A stretch of 64,000 nt of DNA, from NCBI GenBank assembly GCA_964543195.1, contig CAZIXF010000016.1:33089-97088 (forward strand), in the 5' to 3' direction. Shown one piece after another: positions 8,291 through 17,790 of the stretch. This stretch comes from JAGTVG01 sp964543195 (lineage in GTDB: Bacteria > Bacteroidota > Bacteroidia > Cytophagales > Cyclobacteriaceae). Each line of letters begins with the position of its first letter. Position 1 is the first letter of the stretch. Below the pieces are notes generated by a model. The model saw nothing but the letters and a program-made list of their open reading frames with translations, did not search any database and had not been told where the DNA came from. The translations under genes and the position numbers were made by a program.

Positions 8291-10384
8291 TCAGTAAATA
8301 TATCGTAATACCCTGAATTCCACCCTTCTGTTTAGTTCCCTGCCCTCCTTTTCATCATCATTGGAGGCCAATGGTCTGTCTTCTCCGTATCCCACCGCTT
8401 TTACCCTCACAGGATCAGTACCTTTTTTAATGAGTACATCCACCACGGCTTTTGCCCTCTTGTAGGATAATTTATAATTGTATTGTTTAGCACCCACATT
8501 ATCGGTATGACCCGCAATTTCAGCGATCAGGCGTGAATTTTCTGAAAGCATATTGTATAATTTGTTGATCTCCACGTAGGACTCATCCTTTAAAGTAGCC
8601 TTATCGAAATCGAAATACACATTTCTTAACACAGTCCAGGTCCCTTTTTCAAGCTTCCTCAACTTCAGGTTATACTCAAACACCTGCTCTTCTTCCTTCA
8701 TGCCGGGTAATGTGATATTTTCATTATAAAAAAGATAATCGTCTTTTTCGGCTGATATGGTATAGGGGGCGGGATCTTCATTTTTTACACTGGCCTCATA
8801 TTCTCCTGTTCCGGTTTTGCTTACCCCCGCCAGATACCCTCCCGAAGTATTTCGCATCTGAACCCGGGCATCGATCGGATTGCCTGATTGATCACGTACA
8901 TGCAGCAATATCCGGATGGGGGTTTTTTCAACAGGTTCTTCCTCACGGACCAGCTCAGGTTCTTCCTCATTTATATTCTGAATCTCTTCCGGTATAGTAA
9001 ACATATAAATATCCTGATACCCATATCCATCCTCCCTTACCGACGAAAAGTATCCTTTTTTACCCTCAAGGGTAGTGATAAAGGATATATCATTATCAGG
9101 CGTATTGATCGGATAACCCACATTTACGGGCTTTATCCAATTATTTTGACTGGAATCGTACACCGTTTTAAAAATATCGTAACCACCCATCCCATCATGA
9201 CCTTCGCTGCTGAAATAGAGGGTTTTACCATCATGATCCAGGAAGGGAAAATCATCATCCTCAGGTGTATTGATCTGAGGTCCTGCGTTGACCACCTCGC
9301 TCCAGATACCCCTGCGGTCTTTTCTGGAATAATATATATCGAGTCCTCCCATGGTACCCGCACGGTCACTGGCAAAAAACATCAACCGTCCATCCTGGGA
9401 TATGGAAACTGAGGTTTCCTTGGAGGACGTATTAATATCTCCGGGAACAGGTTCGGGAACTGACCATGTATCTTCCGTCAGCTTCCTGGAAACATAAATA
9501 TCGCCACGGTTATCATCCCGGTAGAGGTATAACTCACGACCATCATTGGAAATAAAAAGACTGGATTCAAAATAGGGTGTATTGATCGTGGGAGAAATAT
9601 TTTGAGCAGGTGCCCAGCCATCATTTTCCTGAACCGAAATGAAAATATCTTCATAGGGGAAGTTGTCCTCAAACACATCTGAATTGGTATTATCCTCCTG
9701 CCTCCGGGAAGTAAACACAATGATGCTTTCATCACGGTTAACCGAGGGGCCATAATCCGGCCATTCGGAATTAATATTGTTCCCTGCATTGGTAATATTA
9801 TAGTTTAGAGGCGAATTCACAAGTTCCTGCCCGATTTCACATTCCCGGATCCGTTGTTCAACTATATTGAGGGGGATTTTATCATCACCGATATAATCGG
9901 GCTCTCTTTTATACTGTTCTATATACTGTTCATAAAATTCGATGGCATTTCTGAAATCAAGCCCGTACTGATATCCTCTGCCGATCAGGTACATCAGGTC
10001 AAAGGTATATTCAGGATCGATCTCATATACTTTTAGCAGGTATGCAGTGGCTCTTTCCTTGTTTATCGTCTGCAAATAGAGATAACCGGCCATATAATTG
10101 GCCTTCAGATTATCCGGGTCAAAATCCAACACCTGAACGTACGCATCTCTGGCCTGAATGTATGCACTGGTACTGGAATAGATCTCATCGGCAATCTGGT
10201 TCAATTGGTTGGCAATCTCACGATTGTCCTGTGCCCTGCTGATCGTAAAGAGAGAAAGCATCAGGGAAAAAAGGGTTAAATACCTTTTTATGGTAAATAA
10301 TCTGCCGAAAAAAATGTTCAATATCCCTATCTTTTCTCTTTTTGATTTCCTAAATATAGGCAGGTTTTCTTTGATATCAAACAT
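8291..10384 (-). CDS. TPR / PD40 beta-propeller / OmpA-domain envelope protein (PorE-like architecture)
   Basis: 697 residues. Order: signal peptide, TPR-type helices (about 55-165), a beta-propeller of PD40/WD40-like repeats with recurring 'DGR.LYF.S' strands (about 200-475), a carboxypeptidase-regulatory-like beta-sandwich (about 490-570), and an OmpA-like peptidoglycan-binding domain (about 590-697) with the expected 'GHTDN' and 'LSYKRA' motifs. This is the layout of PorE, the T9SS protein that ties the machinery to peptidoglycan, but many Bacteroidetes OmpA paralogues share it, so the PorE role is inference. The signal peptide only begins near residue 31, so the real start may be an internal TTG at 10321 rather than the ATG used here. 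A shorter paralogue lies just upstream. Confidence 0.85.
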   Translation of the reverse strand: MFDIKENLPIFRKSKREKIGILNIFFGRLFTIKRYLTLFSLMLSLFTISRAQDNREIANQLNQIADEIYSSTSAYIQARDAYVQVLDFDPDNLKANYMAGYLYLQTINKERATAYLLKVYEIDPEYTFDLMYLIGRGYQYGLDFRNAIEFYEQYIEQYKREPDYIGDDKIPLNIVEQRIRECEIGQELVNSPLNYNITNAGNNINSEWPDYGPSVNRDESIIVFTSRRQEDNTNSDVFEDNFPYEDIFISVQENDGWAPAQNISPTINTPYFESSLFISNDGRELYLYRDDNRGDIYVSRKLTEDTWSVPEPVPGDINTSSKETSVSISQDGRLMFFASDRAGTMGGLDIYYSRKDRRGIWSEVVNAGPQINTPEDDDFPFLDHDGKTLYFSSEGHDGMGGYDIFKTVYDSSQNNWIKPVNVGYPINTPDNDISFITTLEGKKGYFSSVREDGYGYQDIYMFTIPEEIQNINEEEPELVREEEPVEKTPIRILLHVRDQSGNPIDARVQMRNTSGGYLAGVSKTGTGEYEASVKNEDPAPYTISAEKDDYLFYNENITLPGMKEEEQVFEYNLKLRKLEKGTWTVLRNVYFDFDKATLKDESYVEINKLYNMLSENSRLIAEIAGHTDNVGAKQYNYKLSYKRAKAVVDVLIKKGTDPVRVKAVGYGEDRPLASNDDEKEGRELNRRVEFRVLRYIY

Positions 10385-10440
10385 TGAATGATTTGAAAAT
10401 CAGGTCATCTTCTTTTTCTTAACCGGGATCCCTTGCCGGG

Positions 10441-12072
10441 TCATCTTCTTTTTCTGATCTCGAAATTCCTTTCCAGATCCTCCTCTTGAATTTCCCGGAG
10501 GTCCAGTTCAGTCACTTCATCCCTGAACCCTTCTGCTCTGAGCACCACAAAATATTGTCTCCCACTCCTCAGGTCGAACGAAAATTCTCCGTTTTCTTCC
10601 GTATCGAATATTCCTATGAGGTTATTGCTCAGCATATCCCGGACTATGATCTCTGCACGGGTCGGTTCATCCGCATATTTATCAATTACTTCACCATGAA
10701 GATTCACCGTGGTGGCATCCGTATCATCCCTGATCAACATGTAGATATCCGCACCTCCATAGGAATCTTCCCGTTCCGAAGAAAAATAAGCCCGCTCACC
10801 ATCGGCACTCCACACAAAGAAAACATCGTCATCTGCCGTATTGATCGGGTAACCTACATTTTCAGGCCGGGTCCATCGCCCCTTGTCTTCGAGGTATTCG
10901 GTATAAAAAATGTCATACCCCCCCATAGATACATGACCTTTGGAGCTGAAATACAATTTATTGCCGTCGGGATGGATAAAAGGGCCGTCCTCATCGAATT
11001 TGCTATTGATATATCCCCCGATATTTTCCGGTTCGCTCCAGGCGCCATTCAGTTTTCGACGTGAAATATAAATATCGGTGCCACCCATTCCTCCTTCCCG
11101 GTCACTGGTGAAAACCAGCGTGTTGTTATCAGCGGTAATGGAAGCATGGGATTCCCAGCCTTCGGTATTTATTTCTTCGATAAAAGCCGGTTCCGACCAT
11201 TCCCCGTTATTATAATTACTGACATACAGATGCCCGGCTATTCTGGCACTGAAACTGTTGTCATCGCCTCTGTAGAGAAAAAGCTTGGTGCCGTCGGGGG
11301 ATAAACCGACCGGTGCATCATGAAGGTCATCATGATGGATGGGCGTACCGATGTATCGGGCTTCTTCCCATTGGTCGCTGTTTTTATTCGAATAAAAAAC
11401 ACTTTCGTAGAACTCATTGGTAAGCGGGTCCGACTTGGTCTTTGGAGTAGCCTGCCGTTTGGAAGAAAAGATGATCAGGTCCTCATCCCGGTTGATCAAC
11501 GGCGAAAAATCCGTATACTCACTGTTGATATTTTCACCCAGATTGACGACTCTGGTCCGGATCAGGGGGTTTCGGACCAGCCTCTGGCCGTTCCGGCACA
11601 TCTGTATGTACCGGTCGATTTGCTGAATATCCGTTTCCGTATCCTCGTATTCGGGGTTGAATTTGATCTGTTTTTTATAGCTCTCATAAAAGATCATGGC
11701 CTTTTCGAACTCATGACCGTAATGGTAAGCCCTTCCCAGCTCAAAGAAAATATTTTCAGGGGCATCATCCTGGAGGTACACAAACGCAAGATAAGGGTAG
11801 GCTTTCGATTTAAAATTGGTATTCAGGTAGCACAGTCCGATCCGGTAATTGTATTCGGTATTATTGGGTATAATGGAATCAAGTACGAGGTAGCCCTCAA
11901 GGGCCCGTTTATAATCCCCTATCCTGAAATATTCCGCGGCAAGGGGTTCTATACGGTTGGCAAACCGCAAAGACTCTTTATCCTGTGCCTGGGCGTTGAC
12001 TGACGCCTGGAATTGCAGCGAAATTGCGGTAAGAAGCATTACGTAGATCAGAAGTTTACGTGATATCCACAT
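10441..12072 (-). CDS. TPR / PD40 beta-propeller protein without OmpA domain
   Basis: 543-residue paralogue of the downstream OmpA-family protein. It has a signal peptide cleaved near 'VNAQAQ' (about residue 28), TPR-like helices (35-165), PD40-type propeller strands (about 180-450, repeated 'DG.KLYFSS' elements) and one C-terminal carboxypeptidase-regulatory-like domain (about 455-530), then stops. The OmpA domain of its neighbour is absent; the ending is clean (basic 'RKRR') with no sign of frameshift. It probably acts in the periplasm or at the outer-membrane inner face as a scaffold beside the OmpA protein. A perfect -7 element lies 26 bases upstream of the ATG. Confidence 0.82.
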   Translation of the reverse strand: MWISRKLLIYVMLLTAISLQFQASVNAQAQDKESLRFANRIEPLAAEYFRIGDYKRALEGYLVLDSIIPNNTEYNYRIGLCYLNTNFKSKAYPYLAFVYLQDDAPENIFFELGRAYHYGHEFEKAMIFYESYKKQIKFNPEYEDTETDIQQIDRYIQMCRNGQRLVRNPLIRTRVVNLGENINSEYTDFSPLINRDEDLIIFSSKRQATPKTKSDPLTNEFYESVFYSNKNSDQWEEARYIGTPIHHDDLHDAPVGLSPDGTKLFLYRGDDNSFSARIAGHLYVSNYNNGEWSEPAFIEEINTEGWESHASITADNNTLVFTSDREGGMGGTDIYISRRKLNGAWSEPENIGGYINSKFDEDGPFIHPDGNKLYFSSKGHVSMGGYDIFYTEYLEDKGRWTRPENVGYPINTADDDVFFVWSADGERAYFSSEREDSYGGADIYMLIRDDTDATTVNLHGEVIDKYADEPTRAEIIVRDMLSNNLIGIFDTEENGEFSFDLRSGRQYFVVLRAEGFRDEVTELDLREIQEEDLERNFEIRKRR

Positions 12073-12097
12073 AGGATTATTTTTTCTTGGAATAGAG

Positions 12098-12105
12098 CAA
12101 ATTTA
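12098..12105 (-). promoter_or_regulatory. Putative -7 promoter element for the TPR/PD40 gene pair
   Basis: Minus-strand TAAATTTG, a perfect TAnnTTTG, 26 bases before the ATG of the TPR/PD40 gene. The surrounding spacer to the divergent engB gene is very AT-rich. No convincing -33 element. Confidence 0.45.
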
Positions 12106-12260
12106 TGTGATTTGAAAATAGTATATTATTAAAAACTTAGAAAATGCATTTCATTTTTTTTATAAAATATTTCATTTTATAATTCAGGTGAACAAATATT
12201 GTGCAAAAAACAGCGGTTAAGGCAGTTAAGTAAAATAGATTACGGGAAGTATCTACTACA

Positions 12261-12854
12261 ATGGAGATCCGGACATCAGAATTTGTCAAAAGTATTACCA
12301 GTCTTAAAGACAGGCCGCGGACGGTTATACCTGAATTCGGATTTATAGGCCGGTCCAATGTGGGCAAATCGTCCCTGATCAACATGCTGCTGAGCCGGAA
12401 GAACCTGGCCAGGATCTCCTCAACGCCGGGAAAAACCCAGACCATCAACTATTATCTTATTAATAACGAATGGTATGCGGTGGATCTGCCGGGTTATGGC
12501 TGGGCCAAAGTGAGCAAGCAAAAAAAGATCGCCTGGTCGGGATTTGTACGGGATTATCTGTTGACAGGCGATTCATTAGCCTGTCTCTTTATTCTTATCG
12601 ACGCCCGCCACGAACCCCAGGCCATCGATCTTCAGTTTTTATACTGGATGGTGGAAAATGAGATCCCGATTGCCCTTGTTTTCACCAAGGCGGATAAATT
12701 ATCACGGAACAAGGTGAACCGGTCCGTACAACTGTACAAGAATATTTTACTGCGTGACTGGGTTTATCTGCCGGAGATCTTCATTACATCAGCGATGGAT
12801 AAACGGGGAAGAGAGGAGATGCTTGAGTATATTGAGTTGATCAAACCGGGTTGA
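12261..12854 (+). CDS. engB: Ribosome biogenesis GTP-binding protein EngB/YsxC
   Basis: 197-residue TRAFAC GTPase needed for assembly of the large ribosomal subunit. All G motifs are visible: G1 GRSNVGKS (30-37), G2 region STPGKTQT (54-61), G3 DLPG (75-78), G4 TKAD (142-145), G5 TSA (176-178). 'PGYGWAKV' is the family hallmark. Length is normal. It is divergent from the TPR/PD40 gene and shares a 188-base AT-rich spacer with it. Confidence 0.96.
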   Translation: MEIRTSEFVKSITSLKDRPRTVIPEFGFIGRSNVGKSSLINMLLSRKNLARISSTPGKTQTINYYLINNEWYAVDLPGYGWAKVSKQKKIAWSGFVRDYLLTGDSLACLFILIDARHEPQAIDLQFLYWMVENEIPIALVFTKADKLSRNKVNRSVQLYKNILLRDWVYLPEIFITSAMDKRGREEMLEYIELIKPG

Positions 12855-12856
12855 CT

Positions 12857-12888
12857 TTTGGCTTTGACCGATCTATTGTTCAATTTTG
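12857..12888 (+). promoter_or_regulatory. Near-consensus Bacteroidetes promoter before the DUF5606 gene
   Basis: TTTG at 12857-12860, a 20-base spacer, then CAATTTTG at 12881-12888. This matches the TTTG-N19/20-TAnnTTTG consensus with one mismatch (C for T) in the -7 box. The predicted start of transcription is about 25 bases before the ATG. Confidence 0.4.
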
Positions 12889-12919
12889 TGCCGTAATATT
12901 AACTTTTTAGACCTGCACC

Positions 12920-13423
12920 ATGAAAGATTTATCAGAAATAGCGTCCGTATCGGGCAAGGGAGGATTATTCAGGGTATTAAAACCAGGACGGGCCGGGGTG
13001 GTCCTGGAGAGCCTTGATGAAAAGAAAACCCGGATGGTCACTAATCCCAGTCATAAGGTATCCATATTATCGGAGATATCGCTATATGCCAATACCGAGG
13101 AAGGCTCGGTGATGCTCGAGGATGTGTTCAGGAAGATCCATGAAGAATTTGGCGATGACCCGGGTGTCGACGGCAAATCGGCCCCCGACGAACTGATGGC
13201 ATTCATCGAATACATCGTGCCGGAATATGACGCCGACCGGGTATATCCTTCCGATGTAAAAAAGCTGGTCAGCTGGTATCACATATTGCTGAAAGAAGCC
13301 CCGGAGGTGTTTGAAGAAGCTCCGGAGGGTGAGGAGGAAGGATCTGATAAGGAGGAAAAAAAGACTGGGAGAGGATCTGCTTCAAAAAATGATCCAAAAA
13401 ATGAAAGCAAAAAAGACAACTAA
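12920..13423 (+). CDS. DUF5606 domain protein
   Basis: 167 residues. The N-terminal 70 residues form a small beta-rich domain ('SGKGGLFRVLKPGRAGVVLESL') and residues 75-125 a helical part with 'SWYHILLKEAPEVF', which together match the DUF5606 family found almost only in Bacteroidetes, usually next to housekeeping genes. The last 40 residues are a Glu/Lys/Gly low-complexity acidic-basic tail. It has no signal peptide or membrane segment. Function unknown. It is the last gene before the AT-rich polysaccharide locus. Confidence 0.82.
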   Translation: MKDLSEIASVSGKGGLFRVLKPGRAGVVLESLDEKKTRMVTNPSHKVSILSEISLYANTEEGSVMLEDVFRKIHEEFGDDPGVDGKSAPDELMAFIEYIVPEYDADRVYPSDVKKLVSWYHILLKEAPEVFEEAPEGEEEGSDKEEKKTGRGSASKNDPKNESKKDN

Positions 13424-13517
13424 TAGAGATAAAGAATATTTCCGGTTTATAGTTATTCAGGTCCAGGTTCTTTTCTATATAAATCCCATAATTTTATAAA
13501 CAACCAGCTATATAAAA

Positions 13518-14882
13518 ATGATCCGCGAAACGATCAGATCCTTATTCACCAAAGGCAGCTTCACACAGGATGTCGCGATTGTGAGTGGGGGAAAAGTTTT
13601 GGTTGTTATAATAGGATTCTTATTTATACCCATACTTTCCAGGATCTATACTCCGGAAGCGTATGGGAATTTTTCGATGTACAATGCCATAGTTTCCTTG
13701 TTGGTTTTATTATTTTCTTTATCCTTCCCATCAGCTCTTGTTGTAGCAAAAGATGAACGTACATTTTATAATTTATTCTCACTAAGCTCTTTGCTGTTAC
13801 TTACCTTTTCCCTTTTAACCCTCGTGTTATTTCTCGGTTCAGGGGATTCCATAAATAATGCATTCAATGTTTTTGAAAATTCATCTTTTTTATTTTTTAT
13901 CCCATTAGGAATATTGTTGGATGGTGGGATTGCGGTATTCACACCATGGAATGTACGAAGGAAACAATTTCTTTTTGCATCGATAGTTTCATCCGGGCAT
14001 AATCTGATAATACGAATAATAAACCTCATAATTGGCATTGCCATCAGAAATAACAATTTTGGTTTAATAGCCGGGAATCAGGCTGGAAGGCTTTTGGCTG
14101 TTCTCACGCATTTAATAAAAAATTTCAAACAGGAAAGTAAACCTTTCTTTCAACATATTTCCATTTCTAGGATGGTCAGTGTTGCCAAGGAGTACAAAAA
14201 CTATCCGCTGTACTTTCTTCCAGGCAGAGTTATTGGAAATTTAAAGAATCAATCAGCCATATATTTTATTGGCCTTGGATTTAGTAAATCAATTCTTGGA
14301 AATTTTTCAATTGCCGTATCTGTATTGAATGTGCCCATTCAAATATTGGCAAACAGTTTATCTTCTGTATTTCTAAAGAAAGCAAATGATCTATATAATG
14401 AGGATAAAAAGTTACTTCCTTCATTCATCAATAATTTGATTACCAAGCTTTTTATTTTGGGTGTATTACCTTTTGCCGTGCTCAGTGTATTTGGAGAATA
14501 TTTGGTCACATTTTTTTTAGGAGACCAATGGCCCCTGGCAGGAAGGATATCAGCATGGATGGGACCTTATTTTTTTTTATCATTAATAATTTCTCCTGTT
14601 TTACCTGTCTTTCAGGTGATGAAAAGAGAACAAAACTTATTCATATTTAATCTGACAGGATTTGTATTGAATACCGGAGCCCTTTTAACCGGATACCTGC
14701 TTAATGATATAGAATGGTTAATAATTTTATTTACAGCTAGTAACGTATTGATTTATATAATCCAGGGTATTTATATTTTTAAACTAAATCAGCTATCATA
14801 TACTAGATTTTTAGCCGGTATTTTAATAATTTATCCAATTACGATACTTATTCTTTATTATATAAAACATATGTTATTCTAA
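13518..14882 (+). CDS. Polysaccharide flippase (MOP superfamily, Wzx-like)
   Basis: 454 residues with about twelve hydrophobic membrane segments spread evenly over the protein. The N-terminal part (after 'SGGKVLVVIIGFLFIPILSR') fits the Polysacc_synt family of lipid-linked oligosaccharide flippases: the 'YTPEAYGNFSMYNA' stretch (about 48-61) is characteristic. Predicted role: moving the undecaprenyl-linked repeat unit across the inner membrane. It opens the AT-rich run of glycosyltransferase and sulfotransferase genes, all on this strand with tiny gaps or overlaps, so it is likely the first gene of the operon. Confidence 0.86.
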   Translation: MIRETIRSLFTKGSFTQDVAIVSGGKVLVVIIGFLFIPILSRIYTPEAYGNFSMYNAIVSLLVLLFSLSFPSALVVAKDERTFYNLFSLSSLLLLTFSLLTLVLFLGSGDSINNAFNVFENSSFLFFIPLGILLDGGIAVFTPWNVRRKQFLFASIVSSGHNLIIRIINLIIGIAIRNNNFGLIAGNQAGRLLAVLTHLIKNFKQESKPFFQHISISRMVSVAKEYKNYPLYFLPGRVIGNLKNQSAIYFIGLGFSKSILGNFSIAVSVLNVPIQILANSLSSVFLKKANDLYNEDKKLLPSFINNLITKLFILGVLPFAVLSVFGEYLVTFFLGDQWPLAGRISAWMGPYFFLSLIISPVLPVFQVMKREQNLFIFNLTGFVLNTGALLTGYLLNDIEWLIILFTASNVLIYIIQGIYIFKLNQLSYTRFLAGILIIYPITILILYYIKHMLF

Positions 14883-14891
14883 ATACACAAC

Positions 14892-15800
14892 ATGTTGTCA
14901 TATTATTATAAAACGGTTTTCGAAAGGTTTTTACAGGTTTTCGGAAAGATTTTCGTTCAGAAAATAAGAGGGAAAAATCGTGAAACACCTGTTTTTATCG
15001 TTTCCGCCGGCAGAAGTGGTTCAACCTTACTGAGAAAATTATTGATACAAACCGGCCATTTTAATATTCCACCTGAAACGGGTGATTTGATTACCTCTTT
15101 GACAAAAATATATCTTAAAAACATTTTCCTGCCATGGAAACTAAGAGCTGAAAAGATAATTAAACATATTAAGAATACGCCGGAAATCCACGTCTGGAAA
15201 ATAGATTTTGATCAGTTTGCGGAGGCCGTTTACAAATTGTCACCTTCAGACAGAAATCTGGCGGAATTAATCACTCTTTTATATAAAAACTTTGCTATTC
15301 AGAAAGGAATTAATGAAACCGATTTCTGGGGCGATAAAACTCCTTATTTAGTAAACAGAATATCATGGATCCACTTAATTTTCCCGCATGCAATTATCAT
15401 TCATATCATAAGGGATCCAAGAGCCGTAGTGCTTTCGAGGATAAGAGAATTCAATGAAACCATTGATTACGCAATAAAACGTTGGGAATGGTCCATAAAG
15501 TCCATAAAAAAAATAAAGAGAAAGGACCGAGTCAAAGAAATTAAATATGAAAACCTGGTGAGTTCAACCGACGAAATTATGAATGACTTATTGTCATACA
15601 TCTCCGGAAAATTGAAATATGAAAAAAAATACAGCAAAGTACATCTAGGTGATGATCATTATAAACATCACAAAAACCTTAATAAACCTCTTTTAAAAAA
15701 TAAGATCGATGAATGGAAAACACTTATCTCAGTGAAAGAAAAACAAAAAATTGAAAACAGGCTTTCTACTGAGATGGAATTATACGGTTATTCAATATGA
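14892..15800 (+). CDS. Sulfotransferase 1 (Sulfotransfer_3-like)
   Basis: 302-residue PAPS-dependent sulfotransferase. Visible: 5'-phosphosulfate loop SAGRSGSTLL (38-47), 3'-phosphate motif with R174-D-P and Ser182 inside 'IRDPRAVVLSR', and the 'GDKTP' element (147-151) typical of bacterial and tyrosylprotein/carbohydrate sulfotransferases of the Sulfotransfer_1/3 group. No signal peptide; a cytoplasmic enzyme acting on the sugar chain or its lipid-linked precursor is likely. It overlaps the following glycosyltransferase start by ATGA. The acceptor is unknown. One of three unrelated-looking sulfotransferases in this operon. Confidence 0.85.
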   Translation: MLSYYYKTVFERFLQVFGKIFVQKIRGKNRETPVFIVSAGRSGSTLLRKLLIQTGHFNIPPETGDLITSLTKIYLKNIFLPWKLRAEKIIKHIKNTPEIHVWKIDFDQFAEAVYKLSPSDRNLAELITLLYKNFAIQKGINETDFWGDKTPYLVNRISWIHLIFPHAIIIHIIRDPRAVVLSRIREFNETIDYAIKRWEWSIKSIKKIKRKDRVKEIKYENLVSSTDEIMNDLLSYISGKLKYEKKYSKVHLGDDHYKHHKNLNKPLLKNKIDEWKTLISVKEKQKIENRLSTEMELYGYSI

Positions 15801-16918
15801 ATATATTGCATATCACAAACTGGTATCCTTCGAAACCATCTCCATTAAGTGCCCCATGGATCCGCCGGCATATTATGGCTTTGTCATATTGGACTACGAA
15901 TTACATATATCATTTAGAAATTAAAAAAGGGCCGTTTCATTTGTTTAAAGGTGTCAATGAAGATCAATCCAGGTATTTAATCATCCAATTACCTTTTGAA
16001 AAATGGAGGATAAATGAATTATTGAGTTTTATGCTTCTTGTATATGTGTTGTTTAAAACAAGGAGTCATAAATACGATATGATTAATTTTCATATTGCTT
16101 ATCCCAATTGCACATATTTACATCTGATCAAAAGGTGGATTAATTGCCCAATTGTAATAACAGAACACTGGAGCGGATATCATTATAATTTTAATGTTTC
16201 AAAACCCGAAAAACTTGACAGAATTCGGAGAATTTTCAAAAACAATATACCTGTTATTGCTGTATCAGATGCACTTGCAAGAGATATTAAAGAATTTTCA
16301 AAAACTGATATCAAATCACATGTAACTCCCAACGTTGTTTATACAGATGTTTTCAGATATAGATCTGACCTATACGGTTATTCAGATAATGCCTTTTTCA
16401 TGGTCAGCCAATGGAAATGGCCCAAAGATCCTTTCATCGTATTAAAAACGTGGAGAATACTTCAGGAAAAATATGAAAACATACAATTGTTGATTGGAGG
16501 ATATGGACCTCAATGGAATGAAATAAAAAAATCAATTGAACAATATGAAATTTCAGGTACTGTGGCACTTTTGGGAAAAATGAATTCCAGGGAGATAGCT
16601 GATAAAATGAATCATTCAGTAGCATTTATTCATATCTCTGAATATGAAACATTTTCAGTAGTATGCGCGGAAGCTTTATGTTGTGGAACTCCGGTTATTG
16701 CTTCCAATGTAGGTGGCCTTCCGGAATTAATAGATAAAAACAACGGAATATTGATCTCAAATTATGAAGAGGATATTATAAAAGCGGTTGATCATTGCAT
16801 ATTCCATAAATCAAAATATAACAGAAAAGACATTGCATTGGCTGCATCAAAAAAATTCGGTGAAAAGCCTGTTGGAGAAAGGTATTTCGAGGTAATACGG
16901 AAAATGGTGAAAAAATGA
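15797..16918 (+). CDS. Family 4 glycosyltransferase
   Basis: 373-residue GT-B retaining glycosyltransferase. N-terminal 'ITNWYPSKPSPLSAPWIRRH' is the typical acceptor-domain start of this group. The C-terminal nucleotide-sugar domain shows the E-x7-E motif (E284 and E292) followed by CGTPVIASNVGGLPELI (296-312). It starts on the last bases of sulfotransferase 1 (ATGA overlap) and ends overlapping sulfotransferase 2 the same way. Donor and acceptor sugars cannot be assigned. Confidence 0.88.
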   Translation: MNILHITNWYPSKPSPLSAPWIRRHIMALSYWTTNYIYHLEIKKGPFHLFKGVNEDQSRYLIIQLPFEKWRINELLSFMLLVYVLFKTRSHKYDMINFHIAYPNCTYLHLIKRWINCPIVITEHWSGYHYNFNVSKPEKLDRIRRIFKNNIPVIAVSDALARDIKEFSKTDIKSHVTPNVVYTDVFRYRSDLYGYSDNAFFMVSQWKWPKDPFIVLKTWRILQEKYENIQLLIGGYGPQWNEIKKSIEQYEISGTVALLGKMNSREIADKMNHSVAFIHISEYETFSVVCAEALCCGTPVIASNVGGLPELIDKNNGILISNYEEDIIKAVDHCIFHKSKYNRKDIALAASKKFGEKPVGERYFEVIRKMVKK

Positions 16919-17790
16919 AAAAAGTTATTTTTATCCATATTCCCAAAACTGCCGGTTCGACTTTCAGGTCCATCCTAAAAAAAAATTATGGTAAAAGAAA
17001 ATCATTTATCATACATGATCTCAATCCAGAGATAAGTCTTGGTTATCTGAATAAACTTTCCGAATCAGAATTAAATAAATTTGACCTGATCGCCGGTCAT
17101 GGAGCCCAGTATTTGCTTCACAGAACCAATCAATATAAATCAACTCTCTATCTGAGGGACCCTGTAAGACAGATTATTTCCAGCTTTTATCATATAAAAA
17201 GGTCTCCACATAATGTATTACATGATGATTTAAAAAAAATTCATAGTTTACACGAATATCATGATTATCTTCTCGAAAATGGAGGGTTTAATCTGCAAAC
17301 CTATTACTTGTCACGATCTGAAGATGATTTTAAATTAAAAAAAAGATTTAAAAAAATTGGCGAAGATGATTATTCAAGAGCACTTCACTTAATGGAACAA
17401 GTGGATTATGTTCTTCTTACTGAAGATTTTGACCGATCGTTGATACTTTTGAAAAATGAAACTGGGCTAAGCAAACTTAACTACCTTTCGCGAAATATTT
17501 CGAAAGAAAGATCCGGAGAAGAAAACAACCCTGAACTAATTGAAAAAATTACAAAAGCCCAGAAATGGGATTATCAATTGTATGAATATGCCGAAAAGAG
17601 ATATTCAAGTCTGTTAAATAAATATTCTGATGGTATAGACCGTGATCTGAAAAAATTTCGGTTTAAAAATGAGATCTACAACAAGTCAGTTGGAAGATTA
17701 GAGATTTTAAGGCAACAAATGGATAATACCTTAAACCGATTCATATATAAAGATAAAAAATGGGAGAATAAACCAGAATATGATCTATGA
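16915..17790 (+). CDS. Sulfotransferase 2 (Sulfotransfer_2 / HS2ST-like)
   Basis: 291 residues. Begins with the PAPS-binding loop HIPKTAGST (8-16) characteristic of the Sulfotransfer_2 family (chondroitin/heparan-sulfate 2-O-sulfotransferase type), followed by the 3'-phosphate motif LRDPVRQIISSFYH (80-93) with Arg81 and Ser89/90. The remainder is basic and helical. No signal peptide. It is coupled by ATGA overlaps on both sides to glycosyltransferase genes. Predicted to sulfate a hydroxyl of a surface polysaccharide; position unknown. Its family differs from those of the other two sulfotransferases here. Confidence 0.87.
   Translation: MKKVIFIHIPKTAGSTFRSILKKNYGKRKSFIIHDLNPEISLGYLNKLSESELNKFDLIAGHGAQYLLHRTNQYKSTLYLRDPVRQIISSFYHIKRSPHNVLHDDLKKIHSLHEYHDYLLENGGFNLQTYYLSRSEDDFKLKKRFKKIGEDDYSRALHLMEQVDYVLLTEDFDRSLILLKNETGLSKLNYLSRNISKERSGEENNPELIEKITKAQKWDYQLYEYAEKRYSSLLNKYSDGIDRDLKKFRFKNEIYNKSVGRLEILRQQMDNTLNRFIYKDKKWENKPEYDL

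Noticed and set aside
11320..12003. 227-codon open frame on the plus strand across the TPR/PD40 gene
   Set aside because: It is antisense to a well-supported signal-peptide and repeat protein and shows no domain.
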